A stretch of DNA of 11,460 nt from assembly GCA_003024985.2 (NCBI GenBank), contig PXIH01S0003629.1; one strand, written 5' to 3'. The stretch is from Euperipatoides rowelli. Taxonomy: Eukaryota; Onychophora; Udeonychophora; Euonychophora; Peripatopsidae. Below are positions 1 through 8,233 of this stretch, in pieces. The number at the start of each line of letters is the position of its first letter. The stretch's first letter is position 1. The translations under genes and the position numbers were made by a program. Under the pieces are notes generated by a model, which saw only the letters and a list, made by a program, of their open reading frames with translations, was not told the origin of the DNA and searched no databases.

Positions 1-660
1 GAAGGATAATGTTCTAGCTCTGCACATTAGCTAGAAATTAATTTTTAAAGGTGCAATGTGTATCTCACAGATCCCGCGACGACTGCAGGGTTAACGTGAA
101 AGGATAAAAATGTTGAAATATCAGGAATTAGATTTTTCACAGCAGTATTTTTTTTTATAATCTTTTAGGAGACAAAGGAAGCATAAGCTAAGAAAAAAAT
201 AAATCATGGCTTTGAAGAATCAAAGAAGATGTCTATGAATGAAACATTTGCTTAAGGAATTTGGTTAATGAATCATTTTTGGTCTAATTAATTAGGAAAA
301 TATCTTCTACTTTTAGCAAAGGATTCTGATGAAACTTTTAAAGTATTAGCCTATGTATTACCGGTATTCATTAATTTTAAACAGAAATACAGGATTTTTC
401 CAAAATTTTTGATTTATTTGCTAAAACTTAACACTTTGCAAGAAAAAAAAAAGTGCTGCAAAGAGATTATCTTTTCATAGCTGTTAAAAACGAGCTCTAA
501 TACAAGGTAGCTCAGTTCATAAGAAATGTTTACTTTGATGAGCTGAAGTTCATTGTCATTGATAAAGGGGAAAAATTACAAATTTATTTTATACATTATA
601 CTGTATACTTCTACTACAATTTAATCAAATTCTGTTAAATAAAAATATAAAAAATAAAAT
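1..660. other. AT-rich non-coding DNA, no feature recognised
   Basis: AT-rich sequence with frequent stops in all frames and several A/T tracts. I see no gene, RNA gene or clear transposon terminus. A slightly less AT-rich patch lies at 70-95 (bases such as cccgcgacgactgcaggg), but it shows no open frame of note. Confidence 0.6.
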
Positions 661-710
661 TTGAAAAATGGTAATTAGCTAATATGAAAATCGTAAAAGT
701 GTATAGAAAG

Positions 711-830
711 CAGGGCTCGAAATAAGTGGTAGCCCAGTAGCCTGAGGCTATTAATTAATTGTTTGGGCTACTACTTGCAAGTTTAGAGGTAGCCCATCAG
801 GGTACCAGTAAAAATGTAAAAAAAAAAAAA
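711..830 (+). mobile_element. hAT-like transposon left end (remnant)
   Basis: The sequence beginning CAGGGCTCGAAATAAG has the CAGGG start common at hAT superfamily termini. It is followed by alternating GGTAGCCC and GGGCTACTAC words, forming short inverted repeats (around 729-795). Related words, GGTAGTCC and GGCTACCACC, recur at 1299-1320 and may be a distant internal part of the same element, separated by later insertions. No matching right end (an inverted ...CGAGCCCTG) was found in the window, so the element is truncated, interrupted or very diverged. Family assignment rests on the terminal word only. Confidence 0.4.
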
Positions 831-831
831 A

Positions 832-910
832 TACAGTAAAACCCCTCTAGTCAGGATTAATCTGGACTAAGCTCTGTTCGGACTGTCGAGTTGTTTGGAT
901 TGTACAGAAT
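832..910 (+). mobile_element. pogo/Tigger-like transposon terminus (remnant)
   Basis: After a TA dinucleotide (832-833) the sequence reads CAGTAAAACCCCTCTAGTC, followed by rattAATCTGGACt and GTTCGGACTGTCGAGTTGTTTGGATTG. Pogo/Tigger elements characteristically begin CAGTAAAACCTC..., target TA, and carry repeated 'tccggat/ttcgga' words in the first ~60 bases, which matches what is seen. No inverted partner end occurs in the window, so only one end is recognised. It sits within or beside the hAT-like remnant at 711, suggesting nested insertion. Confidence 0.45.
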
Positions 911-970
911 TTCTATGCAATCCATTAAAAAAAAAAGAAAATTATCATTTAATAGGCTGAATGACATTGA

Positions 971-1020
971 TTGGTCTGAGATCCAAGCACTAGTACTCTA
1001 GCATCTGGATCTCAGACCAA
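971..1020. repeat. 14-bp perfect inverted repeat
   Basis: Arms TTGGTCTGAGATCC (971-984) and GGATCTCAGACCAA (1007-1020) are perfectly complementary around a 22-base loop. It lies about 60 bases beyond the pogo-like terminus and may be internal structure of that element. No transcript evidence can be inferred. Confidence 0.7.
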
Positions 1021-1329
1021 ACCATTTAGTGAGTAGATTTCACTATAAGTTAATTTGCTTAGAAATATTATAGTCTCAGTTTTCCTAATTTATTTAAATT
1101 AAACTAAACAATTATTTTAATTCTAACACATTTAATACCACTGACTGATTGAATACTACAATTAATACCAGTGTAGGCTTTTTAGGGTATGAACTTTGCA
1201 TTATAAAAAATAAGCAAAAATGTTCCCTTTATTTAATTGTTTTTCTACAGAAAATTTTGACTACTACAAAAACAACTGTGCTACTCTTACATTAAGAGTG
1301 GTAGTCCGGTAGGCTACCACCAAAAAAAT

Positions 1330-1800
1330 TATAATTTCTATCGCTGATTGAAAGTCGTACATTTTACGATTAAATTGTAAAACTTGGCAGGCATGTGGTA
1401 GGCAAATACAGCCTACTGTATATTAAAACATAAGGGCCCATTTATAGAAGCTTTTTTTTTTTTTTTTTTTTTTATTTATCTAATCACGGGATCTTCACCT
1501 TCTTATTTAGTTGTATTTCAAGAGATGGAGGCTTGGAAGGACTAGATAGTAAAGACCTCCCCTTTTTTTTTTTTTTTTTTGCGGTAAATTACACTATATT
1601 TTTATTCTGTTTTAAATAATTTTTTGTTGAAGGTAAATTCCAGAATTTCTGAAATTGTAAAATTTACAAACCTAAAGAGAAATCAAACAGTAACAGAAAA
1701 GTGATCAAACAAGTATAAGTAGAATTTTACAAAATACTAAATAAAAATTCTTAAAATAATGATGAAATAAATTTACCGTAAACTCAAGGTCAAAAGCATG
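1330..1800. other. AT-rich spacer with long poly-T tracts
   Basis: Holds uninterrupted T runs at 1452-1473 (22) and 1563-1580 (18). Otherwise AT-rich with no supported gene. The T runs could be poly-A tails of minus-strand retroposons, but no retroposon body is recognisable beside them. Confidence 0.6.
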
Positions 1801-1807
1801 TGCTTAT

Positions 1808-1893
1808 ATTCATTCCTTTTATAAAACCTTCCAAGTGCTTTGCCCCACGATGTGCATATATTAACTTCATTTTTCAAAATGTCTCTTGTGCTT
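1808..1893 (+). repeat. Dispersed repeat, copy 1 (partner at 3108-3191)
   Basis: Shares with 3108-3191 the order ATTCATTC, a T-rich stretch, GCTTTGCCCACGATGYGCAT, ATATT, TTCATTTTTC, then CTCTTGTGCTT. The copies lie in the same orientation about 1.3 kb apart. This copy runs directly into an 18-base C run (1894-1911). The repeat family was not recognised. Confidence 0.7.
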
Positions 1894-1911
1894 CCCCCCC
1901 CCCCCCCCCCC
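1894..1911. repeat. Poly-C run (18)
   Basis: Eighteen consecutive C residues directly after the 1808-1893 repeat. The second copy of that repeat (3108-3191) continues with ordinary sequence, so the run is specific to this copy. Length is likely to vary between individuals and to be error-prone in sequencing. Confidence 0.85.
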
Positions 1912-1956
1912 GAAAGAAATTAAAAATTACTTGTTTTTGACATTTTATCAAATGTG

Positions 1957-2045
1957 CCTTGCACTGAGAGTGTTACAAAACCCTTGAACCTTGCAGTGAG
2001 AGGGTTTTCAAAAACCTTGTTCCTTAGATCATGAGTGCTGCCAAA
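1957..2045 (+). repeat. Short tandem repeat, ~33-bp unit, two clear copies and a weak third
   Basis: Unit 1 (1957-1988) begins CCTTGCACTGAGAGTG; unit 2 (1989-2021) begins CCTTGCAGTGAGAGGG. Each is followed by an A-rich stretch and CCTTG. A degraded third unit begins near 2022 (CCTTAGATCATGAGTG). No function is suggested. Confidence 0.6.
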
Positions 2046-2049
2046 ATTA

Positions 2050-3100
2050 TGCGCTTTGAAACGTGAAGTAGCCTAAGCCTAAAATCTTGGACTAGGTTTT
2101 TTTTTTTCAATTTTTTCTGATATTTGGAGTGCAACCTTAGCAAATTTTTTTTGGTGTATGTGTGGTTTGTATAGGGGAAGGTGAGTGGGACATTAATTAA
2201 TAACACAAGTAGGTTATAACCATCTTAACCATAGTGCTAGCAAGTGGAGTATGGATCAAAAGCTGTTATAACAATTTTCTGGATTGATCTGGAGTTCATT
2301 TGAGGTTATAATTATGTTTATTAGATAAATACAGTTCTGAATATTAAATCTTATGTAAATCAGATCACAAATAAATAAGTTATGAATTTATTTGTAATCG
2401 AGTTTAGTCCTTAGTTTTTTGTAATATAAATCAGTCTGTCCATTTATATTACAAAAAAACACAGCGCTATTCGTTTGATTGGCTAAATACTTTGATAATG
2501 TAGCTCAGGGCAGCTACATACAGTATGTCATTACAAATTCTCATTCAGCGTTGAAAAGGAAGAAAATGGCCACTATTTTTTTTAGTTTTAAATCTAATTT
2601 GGATTCAAATAAGAATTTTATAATACATCATATTAATTATGTAAAACCTAGTTAATAATTTTTCTTTAATGTTTTGATGTGTGGTTTACTTATTAAATTT
2701 TTTTTTTTTTTACACATTATTTGTTTATTTACAAACCCCGTATAACAAAAATAATTATGAAACATTAAAAATAATAAAATATGCAGGAATAACGACACCA
2801 ATAAATAAATAAAAAAAATACAGTAGCCTACATGGATGTTTATTATTTTTAAAACTATGAACAGGGCAGGATGTGATGAAACTAGATGATTTTATACATA
2901 TGGTCAGAATAAAAAAAATCATCATAACGATAATATGATGGTGATGGGTGGCTTTAAACCAGGAGTAAAGCTTATTTTATTGTCGACAGTTGGCGCTTTT
3001 GGCAGAGAGGTATGAGTAATTATATGTCTATGGTGTGAGCTTTTATCTAAGAGACAACTAAAATCTTTTCATAACTATGTTTTTGCTTTTAACAGAGAGG
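2050..3100. other. AT-rich non-coding stretch
   Basis: No supported gene. It contains the hairpin at 2415-2458, an 8-bp inverted repeat ATGTAGCT/AGCTACAT near 2499-2520, and a pair of related words GCTTTTGGCAGAGAGG (2995-3010) and GCTTTTAACAGAGAGG (3085-3100) spaced 90 bases apart, which may be degraded units leading into the repeat at 3108. The rest is low-complexity A/T sequence. Confidence 0.6.
2415..2458. repeat. Perfect 17-bp inverted repeat, 10-base loop
   Basis: Left arm TTTTTTGTAATATAAAT (2415-2431) is exactly complementary to ATTTATATTACAAAAAA (2442-2458) around the loop CAGTCTGTCC. It is most likely the relic of a palindromic transposon or a compact foldback. The stem is too AT-rich and short to argue for a microRNA precursor. 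Confidence 0.8.
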
Positions 3101-3107
3101 GAGTTTT

Positions 3108-3191
3108 ATTCATTCGTTTTTCTAAATTTCTTGTGCGCTTTGCCCACGATGCGCATATATTCTTTCATTTTTCTATATTTCTCTTGTGCTT
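3108..3191 (+). repeat. Dispersed repeat, copy 2 (partner at 1808-1893)
   Basis: Same word order as copy 1. The copy also looks internally repetitive: TTTTTCTAAATTTCTTGTGC (about 3117) recurs as TTTTTCTATATTTCTCTTGTGC (about 3169), a period of roughly 52 bases. It continues as TAGGCTATCCACGGGAGCC rather than a C run. Confidence 0.7.
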
Positions 3192-3549
3192 AGGCTATCC
3201 ACGGGAGCCACGTTTAACCATGGGTTTACGCTAACTTATTTAAACAGAAATAGTTTTTAACTCGTTAAGAAAAGAAAAATTGTGATTCTTTTCAATCTGC
3301 TTAAACATAAATTAAAATAGTCATATTTTTAATCATACACCATACTGTAAGATAGAATAATGCTATACAAATTAATGAATAACAAAGTTTGCATTTACAG
3401 TAGAGACTATAATATTTTGCCACTTGCATTGATTAATAAGAATCCCATATTTGAAATGACTGCGGTCAGACAGTGGACAGTCCTAAATCCTAATAATCAA
3501 GGAATTTTACAAAAAAAAAAAATGCACACAACTCGCTGCAAAATTTAAT

Positions 3550-3580
3550 TTTTTTTCACATTTGAACCCCTCCCCACCAG
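3550..3580 (+). promoter_or_regulatory. Candidate 3' splice acceptor (polypyrimidine tract + CAG)
   Basis: A T run, then TTTGAACCCCTCCCCACCAG ending at 3580: a pyrimidine-rich tract ending in CAG, directly before the most protein-like and GC-balanced stretch in this part of the window. No AG interrupts the tract. The branch point is not identified. Confidence 0.5.
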
Positions 3581-3689
3581 GTTTCTGTTCCTGGACCCCA
3601 ATGGAGGCCTACCACCTCCTCACATCCTCAAATCTTATGCTTTGTCTATGGCCCAGCTCTACAAAGGATTAATCAATCAATTCATTTAA
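3581..3689 (+). CDS. Candidate 3' terminal coding exon of an unidentified host gene
   Basis: The stretch from about 3564 to 3665 is markedly less AT-rich than its surroundings. Reading from the acceptor with one base completing a split codon, the frame gives FLFLDPNGGLPPPHILKSYA followed by LSMAQLYKGLINQFI and TAA at 3687-3689. The peptide has balanced composition, a DPNGG-PPPH segment and a plausibly helical C-terminus, unlike the lysine/phenylalanine/isoleucine-rich random frames elsewhere. Acceptor, coding segment, stop and AATAAA 63 bases after the stop occur in the order expected of a last exon. I do not recognise the protein and assign no function. Upstream exons should lie on the + strand before 3550; none was convincing in the window, so the preceding intron is long or the gene is mostly outside. 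A second frame (ttt shifted, starting VSVPGPQWRP) is also open through here, which weakens the frame choice. It could also be a processed-gene relic. Confidence 0.5.
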
Positions 3690-3775
3690 ATTCTGATCCT
3701 CCCTTCCAGGAAACTAAACCTACATGATATTTTTATGATTTTTTTTTAAAAAATAAAATACTCTGCTTTATTACA
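3690..3775 (+). terminator. Candidate 3' UTR with polyadenylation signal AATAAA (3752-3757)
   Basis: AATAAA at 3752-3757 follows the stop codon of the candidate exon by 63 bases. It is followed by T-rich sequence (TGCTTTATTACATTTGTC), as expected downstream of a cleavage site. AATAAA is frequent by chance in such AT-rich DNA, so the support comes from its position relative to the exon. Confidence 0.4.
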
Positions 3776-5043
3776 TTTGTCTCAAATGCTGCACATGGTT
3801 TTTTTATTATTTAGACTATATTTCTCTCACATGTCTATCAGATTTAATAATGCTTTAACAGTTTTTGTTTGATAATAATAACTTATCTCTGTGTGCCGAA
3901 TATCTTATGACAGTGTTTCTAATAGTCCACTTTCAAAAGATAGTGAGCTGACAAAATTTTGAAATAAAAGAGAATAGGGATTGATTAATCCCAATTTTCA
4001 AAGCCATCACATACTGCATCAATCATCATAAATAAAAGGAAATCTGAACTTATCTGACCTGATAATTTTGATATTCGTAGGAAGAAAAGGGTCATGAAAT
4101 AAGATATTACCTTCGTAATTTGTTTTTTTTTTTTTTACATAAAAGATAATTACTGTAATTTTTAGTAAATCTTTTTAAGGAAATAATATTTTTGCCACTA
4201 TTGTTCTAAATAATATCAGTTTAGGTCATCCACAAAGCTAATGGTTCATATTGAAATCCTTGGAATTTAAATCATTATGTAAATTATTATGTTCCAGGCA
4301 TGGAAAAAAGACATGAATAATAAAAAAAAAAAATCAAAATCATCCAATATTTATTAAAAGATAAAAAAAAAAATACATGCGCTACTATATATTTTTAAAC
4401 AGCAAATACATGTTTTTAAAAAAATGAAAATTTTCAAAAGATCTGCCGACACTGAAATTTTAAAGAAATACAAACATATACTATAATTAAAACGATCAAA
4501 CCTACATATTTACAAGATTGGGCTGTAGGCCCTCTACAGCTGGTGCTTAACACAAGTACTTTCTTCTCTATTTCCTTAGGATAGTAATTTTAAATGAAAT
4601 ATTGGTTTAAAAACATGCTCTCTTATACACATCTTAATTACACACACACATGATATAGAAGGTCAGTGATGCTTTTCAAAAGATGAGGAAATGCTCCAAT
4701 AATAGAGAAAAGAAATAATAGACAACTAGTTTAAAATGACAATACACTAGGAGACAAAGAAATTTCTGATACATGAGAGAAAAAAAATATCAACTTTCGA
4801 TTCTAATTAAAATTTATATCACATGATTAAGCTGTAGGACTACAAACAATAATTCACTATTTAAAAATAATAATTTTCAAACATAATTATGGGAGTAGAC
4901 TAATTAGGCTAGCAATTCATAAGTTGGGTAATGTAAATTTATTTCGCTATGTACACTTGCACAGTATATTGGTAAATTTCATTTTTCCTCAATATTCATC
5001 ATATATTTTAAGCTTTGCATGTTTGTAAAAAGATTAGAAAATA
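3776..5043. other. AT-rich intergenic stretch, nothing recognised
   Basis: About 1.3 kb of A/T-rich sequence with many A and T runs, a short ACACACACA tract near 4642, and a 7-bp hairpin GCTGTAG/CTACAGC at 4522-4540. No gene, RNA gene or transposon terminus is supported. An acceptor-like TTCTTCTCTATTTCCTTAG near 4561-4579 is followed by stops in a poor coding context and was not used. Confidence 0.6.
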
Positions 5044-5292
5044 TCTTGAATCAGGGCCGAATTTAAATATATAGGCTTGGCGGGCTGGAGCCTAGGGCCT
5101 CATAATGCAGGGGGGGGGGGGGGGGCACAGCCTCTTGTAAAACATAAATAAAAATTAAACCATTTTAAAATAGCCATACCTAAGTCAAAATGATTCACCT
5201 ATGATTGTTCTGCATATTTCAATGCTAAAAAATTTCTAGTTAGGTTCTACTTTCACTAAAAAATAAAAAAAGCTTATAAAATTTTATTCTAA

Positions 5293-6039
5293 TACCGTAG
5301 AATGCCGAGCAAGAGCGCATGCGCTCTTATTAGTTTGGGGGGAAATGAGGGGGGGGGGGGGGGCCCTTGTTCGGCTCCATGCTAGTGAACCTTAGATTTA
5401 CCACAATGCATTGCTGACCAGGGGCTCTTCTTTGACTAGAATAAGAATTCCTTAAAAATATTGTTTTTCAAAACGGCGCCCTTACTTGGACATGCTTCTT
5501 ATAACTTTAGGAAATTATCTTGAAAATGCCAATATGGTTAGTATACACATGACGTCACACATCAATAAAGGTTGGCTGATATATGTGCCAAGTAACAGCA
5601 CCGTCTAAGTTAAAACATTCACTATTTAATTTACAGGCCTCTTTCGTTCTGTTTATGAGGATTCAACGTTATTGACACAAGCCACATATATAAAGGTTTT
5701 TTTTCTAAACGGCACACTTGTATGGCTATGTATCTTGATATTTATCTAGATGACGTAAAACACATAAAAATGATGTGACAGCTTAATAATGTCAGATGGT
5801 GACATAAATTTTTTTACACTGAGCTCTTGTATGGATACACTGTACTGAACCTTAGATGAGGTAAAATGAAGCAAAAATCTAGGGGGGGGGGCACTCTTGC
5901 ATGGATACCCCTTGGATTTCTTTCAGTGTGATAAAAAAGTCAAAGTGCAGTGATGGCGTTGGTTACCTATGTTTTACCAAGAAATAGACGGGGGGGGGGG
6001 CTTACTTGGTGGGGCGCTCTTGGTTGGCATTCTACGGTA
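5293..6039. mobile_element. TA-flanked inverted-repeat MITE (743 bp) nested in the hAT-like MITE
   Basis: The left terminus from the TA at 5293 reads TACCGTAGAATGCC then AAGAGCGC after four bases. The right terminus (6014-6039) is its reverse complement with two mismatches in 26 bases. TA at both edges suggests a TA target duplication as used by Tc1/mariner-type transposases, though the transposase family is not proven. There is no coding capacity. Internally it repeats a subterminal motif of the form G-run, GC(A/G)CTCTTG, two bases, TGG: at 5363, 5417, 5474, 5710, 5823, 5892, 6001 and 6014. G runs precede several of these: 5349-5363 (15), 5882-5891 (10) and 5990-6000 (11). Subterminal repeats are common in non-autonomous DNA transposons and are often transposase-binding sites; that role here is inference. 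Confidence 0.75.
5311..5328. repeat. Perfect 18-bp palindrome AAGAGCGCATGCGCTCTT
   Basis: A gapless palindrome at the inner edge of the left terminal inverted repeat of the nested MITE. Its second half, GCGCTCTT, is the subterminal motif of the element in the opposite orientation, so the palindrome is formed by the terminus meeting the first internal subterminal repeat. Confidence 0.9.
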
Positions 6040-6109
6040 ATTACAAGGGGCCTCCAAACTTTATATAGCCCAAGGCCATATCAAGTTTAAATCTGGCCCT
6101 GTCTCGGAT

Positions 6110-6600
6110 GTACAGTATTTCTTTGTGACATAGTCTATGCCCAGCTATTGATTGATTAGAAATGTATTTTGTAGGCTATCTTAAAAGTGATTAGTTGTCG
6201 ATGAGGAAAAAGTGAGACACATACTGTAATACTGTAGATCATGAAATGTTATTTACTAACTTTTATTTTTTTTGAAAGGGAAAGGATTATTGTGAACATA
6301 TTTTAAGAAGGAAAAAACTTATTTATTTATTTTTTAGAGAAGAATAGATTGGTGTGGGACATTTTGTTATAAAAATGTGACTGTCCTGCATAATACAGAA
6401 TTTATAATCATTTTATTGGACCTGGAATACAATCCTATATAATAAAAGGGCAATGTTGCCTCACCTTTATAGATCAGCGCATACATGAATTTTTCCTGCT
6501 TAGATTAAATTACGATTTTATGGAAATCATTAGTAGCCTATTTGGTTTTAACTGAGAATTTGCAAATAACATTTTTTTTTTTCATTTTTAAACCAACAAA
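6110..6600. other. AT-rich intergenic stretch
   Basis: No gene or transposon terminus recognised. It holds a double ATACTGTA word at about 6222-6236 and short T runs. The remainder is low-complexity AT-rich sequence. Confidence 0.55.
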
Positions 6601-6690
6601 TGGGTGGATGTGGTAGGGGGAAGTGGGGGGTGGGAGGGTGTGGAGAATGGGGCAGAATGGGAATGAGGGAGGGGGGAAATCTAGGGCTCA
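6601..6690 (+). repeat. G-rich tract with two G-quadruplex-type motifs
   Basis: On the + strand, GGGGG-4-GGGGGG-1-GGG-1-GGG occupies 6616-6638, and GGGG-6-GGG-5-GGG-1-GGGGGG occupies 6649-6676 (numbers are loop lengths). Both satisfy the usual four-tract rule for a G-quadruplex. The tract stands out sharply from the AT-rich surroundings. No gene start lies beside it, so a promoter role is unsupported; it may be an expanded purine-rich simple repeat. Confidence 0.75.
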
Positions 6691-6877
6691 TTGTATTAAA
6701 ACTCTCAACAGGATTTTCATCTAGTTTAGTATAATCTGGAATTGAAACTGGCTACTTGATACACTATGATTTAGATTGTACAGTTCCTTTTTTTTAAGAT
6801 ATAGGCCAAATAGTGTTTTAGTATCATTTTTTTAAGATACAATTCTCTATATGAAGGCTTGCACCAGAGCCTTAATT

Positions 6878-6967
6878 TGAGTCATTTTGATTGAATCACT
6901 TCGTAATTGAGTCATTGGTAAATAAAGCCTATTTTTCATTTTGAGTCATTCTTTTCATCGAGTCATT
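6878..6967 (+). repeat. Cluster of GAGTCATT words
   Basis: TGAGTCAT occurs at 6878-6885, 6908-6915 and 6942-6949, CGAGTCAT at 6959-6966, and a variant GAATCACT at 6893. Another TGAGTCAT lies near 9055. TGAGTCA is the AP-1 core, but the flanking TTTTGA/CATT similarity indicates a decayed short tandem repeat rather than a demonstrated enhancer. Confidence 0.5.
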
Positions 6968-7066
6968 TGTAATAGCTTAAATTTAACAACAAAAAACAAA
7001 AATCCTAGTGATGTAATTTTGATTTATTTTATAAAATTTGTGCCAAGTGTCAATTTAAAATAACTA

Positions 7067-7377
7067 TTAACCCTAAGCCGGGCGAAACTAATCTGACAGA
7101 TACATGCGGTATTATTTTTTAAATTGCAGCTTTAATTTTAGTAAGTAGAAACCCCCAACACTCAGTACCTTCCTAGCATGATCTCTTCTTTCGATAGATA
7201 TTAAAAAGTTTATGATTGAAAGTCCCCAAGGTGATGGAGGTCAATTTTAATCTATTAGATTCATTGCGCCCGTTGATGCAACAGTTTCCTATTTATTAGA
7301 CATTATATGTTACCGGGTAATTTCAAAAATATTTTTTTTTTTTACAAAAACATTTGTATTTTTAGTGTAATAAANTA
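7067..7377 (+). mobile_element. Partial piggyBac-like MITE copy (left portion)
   Basis: Starts TTAA (7067-7070) then CCCTAAGCC, with ATCTGACAGATAC at 7091-7103. It aligns closely with the left ~275 bases of the complete copy at 8238-8513, including shared stretches such as TTTATGATTGAAAGTCCC, GGAGGTCAATTTTAATCTA and GACATTATATGTTA. Similarity stops at about 7377, two bases after the ambiguous base N at 7375, where the LINE-derived segment begins. The right half of the element is absent. Compared with the complete copy it has about 10 extra bases just inside the terminus. Confidence 0.7.
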
Positions 7378-7486
7378 TTGAAAGTCTGTACTCTTTCCTG
7401 CAATGTTGCCTATCCAAAATAATCTACAGAAAATGCATTATTGATAGTGAGTGACATTGTATTCAAGGGACAGAGATTTTTGCTTA

Positions 7487-8233
7487 TTAATATCCCGTCA
7501 CAAAAATTTTGTTAATCCAATAGATAATATTATTACAACCCAAATGCAGTTCCAACACAGAACCCTGTGGAACACCGGAGCAAATGGAACCAAATTCAGA
7601 AAGATCACTGTTAAGACGAACTGCCTGAGTTCTATCATACAAATAGCTAGAGAACCAATATAAGACTTCCTGTAACACCAATACCTGCAATCTATTCAGA
7701 AGAATGTCAAAGGATATACTATCAAACTATTTTTTTAAATCCAATGTGACCACAGCCACACAGTTACCTTTGTCAATCAAGTTCATCCAGTCATTGGACA
7801 TGTTGAGAATACAGGTTTCAATGGAATGGAATTTTCTAAAACCATATTGATAGCTAGAAAAGAAAGAAATTGATTTGGGGACTGCCATTAGTTGGAGTTT
7901 TACCAATATTTCCAAAACTTTAATGCAAAATTGGTAGAATATCAATTGGGCAATAATTACTAGGATCAAAACGATCACCAACCTTAGGTAGGGGTGTTAT
8001 GGCTGCTTTCTTCCATAGTTGAGGGAAGTAACCCATTCTTAATGACAGATTAATAAAATAGGTTATGAGGTCAAGCGTAATAGGGAGCGAGTCCTTTAGT
8101 ATTTTTGGACACAAGTCATCCAGACCAGATATAGAAGAATCTGGAATAGCAGAAATCAAGTCTGAAACAGTTTTTTTATCAACTGATAAAAAGGAGTAGA
8201 AAGACCCAGCGACATTTATGTTAGGCTTATCTT
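7487..8233 (-). pseudogene. LINE (CR1/Jockey-type) reverse transcriptase fragment, broken
   Basis: Translated on the minus strand, this segment shows the ordered N-terminal and central motifs of a non-LTR reverse transcriptase. Reading from 8233: ...SGLDDLCPKILKDSL, INLSLRMGYFPQLWKKA, ITPLPKVGDRFDPSNYCPI (family form SNYRPI), KVLE, YQYGFRKFHSIETCI, the motif A region VVTLDLKK-stop-FDS, and motif B SGVPQGSVL. After motif B the similarity fades (IIYWINKI resembles the usual LIYINDL) and the YADD box is not found. The reading frame is open from the 8234-8237 TTAA boundary. A frameshift lies near 7925, just after the ILPIL motif, and a TAG at 7727-7729 falls within motif A where the family has alanine; the frame then ends at 7487-7489. 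It is therefore inactive. Both ends abut piggyBac-like MITE copies. CR1 versus Jockey assignment cannot be settled by eye. Confidence 0.85.

Larger units (their letters stand above)
5044..6109. mobile_element. hAT-like MITE (5052-6101) with degraded 8-bp target duplication, interrupted by a second MITE
   Basis: The left end CAGGGCCGAATTTAAA (5052-5067) is inverted at the right end as TTTAAATCTGGCCCTG (6086-6101), differing at two adjacent bases. Further in, both arms carry GGCTTGG/GGGCT and GGGCCTC words in inverted order. CAGGGCC termini and 8-bp duplications are typical of hAT elements. The flanks TCTTGAAT (5044-5051) and TCTCGGAT (6102-6109) match at 6 of 8 bases, consistent with an old duplication. 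Removing the inner element (5293-6039, counting one TA) leaves roughly 305 bases, a usual size for a non-autonomous hAT MITE. There is no transposase. The element carries a 16-base G run at 5110-5125. Confidence 0.7.

Noticed and set aside
1452-1580. Two long T runs as poly-A tails of minus-strand retroposons or SINEs
   Set aside because: No body, A/B box or target duplication could be recognised next to either run.
2024-2206. 60-residue minus-strand open frame
   Set aside because: Low-complexity lysine/leucine-rich translation over a T run; no homology recognised.
3360-3548. 62-residue + strand open frame
   Set aside because: AT-driven composition ending in a lysine run, no recognisable domain, and it ends just before the candidate splice acceptor.
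4561-4600. Splice-acceptor-like polypyrimidine tract ending TTAG
   Set aside because: The sequence after it hits a stop within a few codons and is AT-rich with no exon character.
7071-7078. CCCTAA as telomere-like sequence
   Set aside because: Single occurrence, explained as a piggyBac-type terminus after TTAA.
7451-7663. 70-residue + strand open frame
   Set aside because: It is the antisense of the LINE RT motif B region.
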